Positions 58,553 to 64,000 of a DNA stretch of 64,000 nt are shown in pieces. The notes under the pieces are model-generated. The model saw nothing but the letters and a program-made list of their open reading frames with translations. It ran no database searches and had not been told where the DNA came from. The stretch comes from Venturia oleaginea (lineage: Eukaryota > Ascomycota > Dothideomycetes > Venturiales > Venturiaceae), in contig JABMLP010000005.1 in NCBI GenBank assembly GCA_013176395.1, positions 744,001 to 808,000 on the forward strand, read 5' to 3'. A program made the position numbers and the translations under genes. Each line of letters begins with the position of its first letter. Positions within the stretch are counted from its first letter, which is position 1.

Positions 58553-60369
58553 CTATGTTCCACAACCATAGACCCTGTAAGGGATAGCCGCCCTTGACTC
58601 CTGCTCAAAGTTCTCGATATCTGGGAAATAATCCACATGCTCCTCCAGATGCTCCGCTGGGACGAATCCCTGGTGCAGCTCCTGCTTGCCGTCGGCGGTG
58701 GGTTGATACCAGTTGATGAGATAGACCTCAAACTGCCTGGAACTATTCTCTTTCCATTCGACCTGGTGCTTGTGAACCGCAGCCTCTGGATCTCGAGTGT
58801 AAATCGGCGTGTATATCGCAGTTCGTGAGGTTTCGCCTGCAGGACCTACTTGGCGACGGTACAATCCCACAATTGATGTCTTCATGGCAGGGTCTCGATA
58901 CAGTGATATTTCGTTCACCTCGCAGGAATTGGTAACGAGATAGACCGAATTTCTGTCGACCACAGGAAGGAAAAAATTTGGGGGACCAGATGCCACTGCC
59001 AAGTTTGAAGGCTGTGCTAGTGGGAGGGAGTACTCCTGTCAGACTCGGTTCGCATTTTCCCAGGCTTCCCATTCCTCTTGCTCCTCACGCTCTTCCGTCG
59101 TCAAGCGCTTAGGTGCCGATTGCTGCTTGGTAGGAAAGGTCTCTTTCTTATCTTTGAGAGCATTGCATCCTTGGAGTCGGAGCTCTGCCAGAGACACACC
59201 GTCCTTTTCCTCCTTGACCACATCGGTGGCCTTTGGCGAAGTCTTTGTCAACGAAGAAAGGCTGTCCTTCTTGCTCTTCCTTGTGGAGGCCTTGGGACGG
59301 CTCTCTACTTCTGGAGCTTCATTGAGACTGGAAGGAGAGGGTGGTGAAATGTTCCACTTTTGGTGATTCTGTTGGCTTGTTCTTGTTTGTCTTCTTTCTC
59401 ATGGAAGTCTTTGGAGAGCTCTCCACTTTGGGGTCTTGCTCTGAAGAGTCAGGAGATGTCATTAAAACTTCGGCAAAAGGAGTATCGATGGTGTAACCAT
59501 TCGGACCAAACCAGGCGAAGATATTGTCGTTCTCGTCTGTCAGGCCGATTGTTGGTGCTCCTGATGATGCTGGCGGAGTAATCGTATGCTCTCGACAAGC
59601 CTCCTCTAGCTCGTCCGATCCCTCCTTCAAGTGCACAGTATCCAAGGGATGCTTGCGGCGAAAGGCCTTCTGCATCTTCTTAATTGTCTCATGTTTCTTG
59701 AAGCAGGCGGTCGTCTGCCAGGACCAGCGAGGAGATTGGCCTTCGAGTTCGTAGCAATATATCGGCCAAACTCTGTTCATGCGTGCATTGGTCACACGGC
59801 CGATAATGGAGAGAACGTCCCACTGCTTGGTGTCCGTGTGCATGATGGGCACAACGAGAACAATGACCTGCCACTTCAATGTCAGCCTCAACCTCAAGAA
59901 TGAGAAACACTACTGACCTTCGCAGCAGAGACTTTGCGCTTCTTCATCGCCATCAATGTATTGGTCTCCTCGTCCTGCACATGTTGTTAGTACATATCTC
60001 ACAATACCAAACAGATCATGCTGCCTAGCTTGCTTGGCTTATTCTCAATCGACTTACTACAGCTCCCGACTTGCGCTTATTCGAAGAAGCCGGCTGCTTT
60101 GCTACAACGGGATCCTTCACCTTAACTGGCTCCTCTGCAGCGACAGACTCCTGGCGCAGCGCGAACTTTGTGCGTGGTACTCGAGCTCGAGCCTTCACAG
60201 GAACAGGCGCAACGATGTCCTCCTTCGTGGAGGCCTTGCGCTTCTTGCTTGTAGTTGGTGTCACAGCCATCTCGACCTCGGCTTCCTAAGCGGCGTCAGT
60301 AACCTTTTCCAGCAACTGAGACACTAAGAGGTTCTGTCTTACAACGTCTTTGACTCCGCGCTTTGCCAT
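58553..60369 (-). CDS. unrecognised multi-exon protein, 499 residues
   Basis: Model (minus): 60369-60343, 60285-60058, 59974-59918, 59867-59358, 59302-59089, 59016-58553; total exactly 500 codons. Good signals at most introns: 57 nt (GTAAGA...CTTAG), 83 nt (GTAAGT, TACTAAC branch), 50 nt (GTCAGT...GGCAG), 72 nt (GTGAGG, CTGAC branch, CTAG); the 72-nt intron removes an in-frame TGA at 59039. The 55-nt intron 59303-59357 is the least certain. Product: basic Lys/Arg-rich N-terminus (KKRKAS, KKRK), then a folded region (VLVVPIMHTDTKQWDVLSIIGRV...WPIYCYELEGQSPRWSW), a Ser/Lys linker with two similar blocks (KVESSPKTSMRKK, EVESRPKASTRKS), and a C-terminal domain (YLVTNSCEVNEISLYRD...FEVYLINWYQPTADGKQELHQGFV). 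The basic clusters suggest a nuclear, possibly chromatin-linked, protein. Family not recognised. Confidence 0.6.
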
Positions 60370-61671
60370 TTTGATGATGGGGATGGTGGAGTGAGTACTT
60401 GATGAGACAAGGAGGGAAGTAAGAGCTCGGCAGCGATTGAAAGTATGAGTATATCGGTGATTGCTGACGGGATATAGGAACGGAGTAATACGATTTACGC
60501 GTGGTGTGAGAGAGTATGAGTATGAAGGTAAAGCTAGACCTGATTCAGCAGCCAGAAGGCAAATTACGCGACGACTTCCAATTCTAAGAAGTTTGTGTGA
60601 AAGAAAGAGTTGTTGTACTAGTCCGGGCACTTAAATATCCCCCGCCATGAGTGTTCAACACCACCACTCCTCGCCCACTCATCCCGAACCGGCGCTAGTT
60701 CAGCCACGATGGGAGGTTGTGGTGTTTACCATCACCCTTGACACAGAGCAACATTGCCTCGGGTAGCTGATATGCACCAATAAAGCTGGCAATATTTTAT
60801 GTTTATCTGTTTGGGTATTAGCTTGGTGCAGCGTTTTGCCCGTTTTGCCCGTTTTGCGGCTGTGCATAGGACTGCTCATTTCTTGATATGTTGTGATGGG
60901 TTCTTTAGGAAGAATTCTTCGTGTAATAAGGGTTGTTGCACAATCGCGTATAAGATGTGGTGTGTTTCTGTTGCTGTCAGATACGATTGGCAGAGAGAAA
61001 GGGATGCGAGGATTTGGAGGCTGTTAGCCAGGTTAGGGAGTACTCGTCAGCCATACTTCTGGGTGGGATAGAGAGCTGAGGAAGGAGACATTGCATATCC
61101 TATCGTTGCGCACTCTTAGGCGAAATCTAAAGACTAGCCACATGGAGAGATATGCCAGCAAGTCCGCCACGATCTTGATCTTTAACCTAATCCAAATCCC
61201 AAATCTAAAGGTTTCGGATGACCAATTATAACTGCCTGTATCGCTCGATCGAATACAGCAATACTCATGAGCGGTGGAGCAGAACAGGAGGCTTGGTGTT
61301 GTAATTGGCAGCTCTCTAGTTCCTTTTCTGTAATGTGCCAGTTCAAAGGCATTCGTCGGTTTTAGGAGGGAGACCAAAGGCTACGTAATGGGGAATGAGT
61401 AGGCAGAAAGAGAGGTATCCCCTGTTGTGTGATGCCTGTATCAAGCCTCGAAGCAAAGTACGCTGTTTTTCCATTGAAAACAGGCCTGATCCAAACTTCT
61501 AGGTGTTTAAAGGTTAATCGGACATGTACTACGACCAGAGAGGGGCATTAAAAACCGTCTGAGGATTGATATTCCACGTTTACAAGAAGCAACCTCCCAT
61601 TAAGCAGCCCTGCGTAAAAATCCCGAGTATTACTTTACATTTTATTTGCTCAAGTCCAAAAGCCAATTCCA
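60370..61671. other. intergenic between the 499-residue gene and the MFS gene
   Basis: No gene supported. Three tandem CGTTTTGCC-type units at about 60832-60858. The right end should hold the 3' UTR of the MFS transporter. Confidence 0.5.
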
Positions 61672-63639
61672 CTACGATGGCCCCGACCTAGCCTGATCCA
61701 ATACATGACTCGAGTGATAGAACGGCTCAAGTTTTACATCCTTGCGCCAAAATACATATCTTTTGATCCACCAGGGCAACCATGTCTTGAGCTGATACGC
61801 GACGTGTTTACCAGTGGGCACACCAAAAATAGAGTCCAACTCCTCAAGCGTTCGCTGCTTGGTCTCGGGAACGAGGAAGAAGATGAGGATAAAAGCTAGC
61901 ACGTTGAGTCCGGTGTAGAAGCCGAATGCCCCGGTGGGTGTGAGTTTCTTCAGTAAGGAGGGGAAGGTCAGGACGAGGACGGAGCCGATGGCGTTGTTAA
62001 TGGTTATTGTGAGGGCAGCTCCTATTTCGCGGTGGGAGAGGGGGAATGATTCGCTGAAGTAGATGGAAGGGAGTGGTCCCATTCCTGCGATGTTGTTAGT
62101 ATTGTTTTTGTTGCGAGAAAATGATGGAAGGTGGCATACCAATGCCATAGAAGGCTGAAAAGATGAAAATGAAGGTTGCGATGAGTGGGACGCGAGCAGA
62201 TACATGATGATCGACAAGGAAGCAGAGTCCAGCTCCGAGGAGACACCACGCCATGTTCGGGAAGGTGGAGAGCAGTAGGTTGCGTCGGCCAAAAGTGTCC
62301 ATGGTGTATACGGCTGGGATTGCGAACACGAACGTGACCAAGCCAAAGCCCATGGAAACAAGTAGGCATTCCTTGATGCTGTACCCAGCCTCGGCAAATA
62401 TGGTGGAGCTGTAGAAGGCCACGACGTTGATACCGCTGAATTGCTGGGCGATGACAACTACAGCGCTGGCTATGGTTGCGCGACGAAGACGTGGTACCAC
62501 AAAGAGGTCCTGCATACGGCGAGAAAGCGAAACGCCGGCAAAGGCGTTACGCTCCTCTTCAATCTGACAGTGTGCATAGTATAATTCTCGAGCGGCCAGG
62601 ACTCTGCTGTTCCGAATTCGGCAGAGCGCATCATACGCCTTTCCATACTCTCGCTTCTTCATGAGCCATCTCGGCGACTCGACGCAGAACCAAACAAGAA
62701 TGATAATAGGCACGGCAGGAGCAAAGGCCGCAGCGAGCTGGAAGCGCCATGCATTTTTCCCGATGCGGTAGAAGATGAGGTTTGAGCATTGTCCGATGAA
62801 TATACCAAAAGCCACCCATAATTGAAAGCTGGTGACCATGCCGCCGCGGATGGAGGCCGGTGATAGTTCGGCAGAGTAGACGGGTATGGTGGAGATCTTG
62901 ATACCCATACCGAAGCCCATGAACATGCGGCATATGAGCAGGCCCTGCCAATTTTGTGTGAATGCCTGTGCGAGAACGGGGAAAATACAGAAAAGGCCAG
63001 TGACAAAGATGGCACCGCGTCGACCCAGGTAGTTGTTGACAGGATCAGCCGCCCAAGCACTAGCGAGGCCGAATAGAGCTGGTGCACTGTTGATGACGCC
63101 GACGAGCCATGTGTCGTGCTGGATTCCAAATTCCTACAAGACATCAGCAATCTACCACTTGATTGGTACTTTCAAAGTTGACAAATGGGGATGATCCAAC
63201 GCAATGAAATCAGACGTACCTCAGGGAACGAGAGATTTGCACCATTGGCACCCGTGTTGTCCCATCCTTGAATGGCAGATCCGAGAGAACAGAGTGCGAT
63301 GGCGAAGTAAAGGTGCTTGGGAAGGTGCCATTTATGTGTTGTCTCCCGACGGATATGGTATTTGTCGTCCTCGGTCAACTCGGGAATGCTTTCGAACGTG
63401 GCTGGATTTTGAGCAACCAATGCTCCCTTCTGGAAGATCTCGTTCTGGTCTTGGAACCCCCAGGACTCACAAAACGCATCGACTTTGTGACGGAGTTGAT
63501 GTTTTGGAATACCGTCTAGCGGATTGACAATGGTTGCATTGATATTGCGAACAAGCTCGATGCTTTTGTTGATGTTTTCGATGGCTAATACCTCATGCTT
63601 CTTGTCATGCGTACTTCCGGCCGACTGTGTAGAAGCCAT
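61672..63639 (-). CDS. MFS sugar/polyol transporter (sugar porter family)
   Basis: Plasma-membrane 12-helix symporter of the sugar porter family. Exons (minus): 63639-63220, 63133-62140, 62084-61672; introns 86 nt (GTACGT...TTGTAG) and 55 nt (GTATGC, ACTAACA branch, CGCAG). Product 608 residues. A cytosolic N-terminal extension of about 130 residues precedes helix 1, with PELTEDDKYHIRRETTHKWHLP, as in the fungal inositol/polyol-like branch. Signatures: WDNTGANGANLSFPE, YLGRRGAIF, ICRMFMGFGMGIKISTIPVYSAELSPASIRG, VESPRWLMKK, QQFSGINVVAFYSSTIF, DTFGRRNLLL, and VPETKQRTLEELDSIFG near the end. Substrate cannot be read from sequence. ATG 63639 chosen (GCCATGGCTTC-like context on the minus strand); the frame extends further up but not to a better ATG. 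Confidence 0.95.
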
Positions 63640-64000
63640 GCCGCTGTTGAAGGAAGAAATAAAAAATCGGTGGTGGCCATCTTCGGATCTGGCATGCGAT
63701 GTGGTCAGACTATATACACGTATCGTGGGCGTTAAGTTGACGATGAACAGGGATCTATACACTTCTCGACTATAAACTTAGACTATCGTGAACACAACAG
63801 ATCAATAGCTGCATCGCGACCACGTGATACACATGCAGTTCATTTCCCCGGACTCAGCCGGAGGGCAAGAATCTGGGGTACCCCGCGATACAATGGCACC
63901 ATCCTGGGGAAACTGTTGTGCGGCCTGAGTAGTATGCCAACCACAGGTGGACGTAAAGCTGCCGGTTTGTGTCGACGTGTTGTGAATAGGGTTCGACTGG
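63640..64000 (-). promoter_or_regulatory. upstream region of the MFS transporter
   Basis: On the minus strand a TATA-like GTATATAGT lies at about 63707-63720, roughly 70-80 bp upstream of the ATG. A CACGTG palindrome sits at 63821-63826, a bHLH-type site, function here unknown. No gene seen to the window end. Confidence 0.45.

Noticed and set aside
58553..59038. Separate gene downstream of the TGA at 59039
   Set aside because: It has no ATG and is in the same frame; a 72-nt intron (GTGAGG, CTGAC, CTAG) spanning the stop joins it to the upstream exons in frame.

Overview
The window is nuclear DNA of a filamentous ascomycete (Pezizomycotina; the class cannot be fixed from sequence alone). The evidence is dense protein-coding genes with short introns (45-100 nt, a few longer), GTRAGT-type donors, CTAAC/CTGAC-like branch points, and fungal-specific families: a Zn2Cys6 regulator, a DUF4045/gelsolin protein, a GPR1/FUN34/YaaH transporter and an NRDE-2/UTP10 gene pair. 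I saw no rRNA, confident tRNA or CRISPR array.

Left block (about 0.9-19.6 kb) is housekeeping and mostly nuclear RNA biology. UTP10 (minus) and NRDE2 (plus) are a divergent pair. YSH1/CPSF73 (minus) and TAF4 (plus) are a second divergent pair. The mitochondrial sideroflexin FSF1 follows TAF4. Between NRDE2 and YSH1 lies a decayed stretch with a NACHT/STAND-type Walker A relic. After FSF1 come about 4.6 kb with no convincing gene, ending in a 16-bp minisatellite.

Middle block (24.3-42.9 kb): a 982-residue GNAT-domain protein with a long disordered repeat-rich N-terminal region (minus), the small GTPase ARL2/CIN4 with six exons, a 1761-residue DUF4045-gelsolin protein, a gene-poor gap of about 4.4 kb, and an 855-residue Zn2Cys6 transcription factor.

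The repeat-rich block (44.5-48.5 kb) holds a TA-flanked MITE and two head-to-tail copies of a 1.25/1.61-kb element. Three copies of one 13-bp direct repeat flank and separate the two elements, which looks like two insertions at the same site or one insertion later duplicated. A second repeat cluster (53.1-55.1 kb) holds a long hairpin element and an inverted-repeat element, right before a small cysteine-rich secreted protein gene.

Right block (48.7-63.6 kb): a membrane-anchored cytochrome b5-like haem protein, ribosomal protein eS25 (RPS25) whose initiator ATG is alone in its coding exon, an NmrA-like NAD(P)-binding protein, the secreted Cys-rich protein, a broken acetate-permease-family gene (one frameshift and one TGG-to-TAG stop), an unrecognised 499-residue multi-exon protein, and an MFS sugar transporter.

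I found no clear new multi-gene system. The most distinctive observations are the same-site tandem retroelements, the doubly broken acetate permease, the relic NLR-type P-loop, and the unrecognised 499-residue gene. All exon boundaries are read by eye from splice signals and frame; RNA-seq would settle them.
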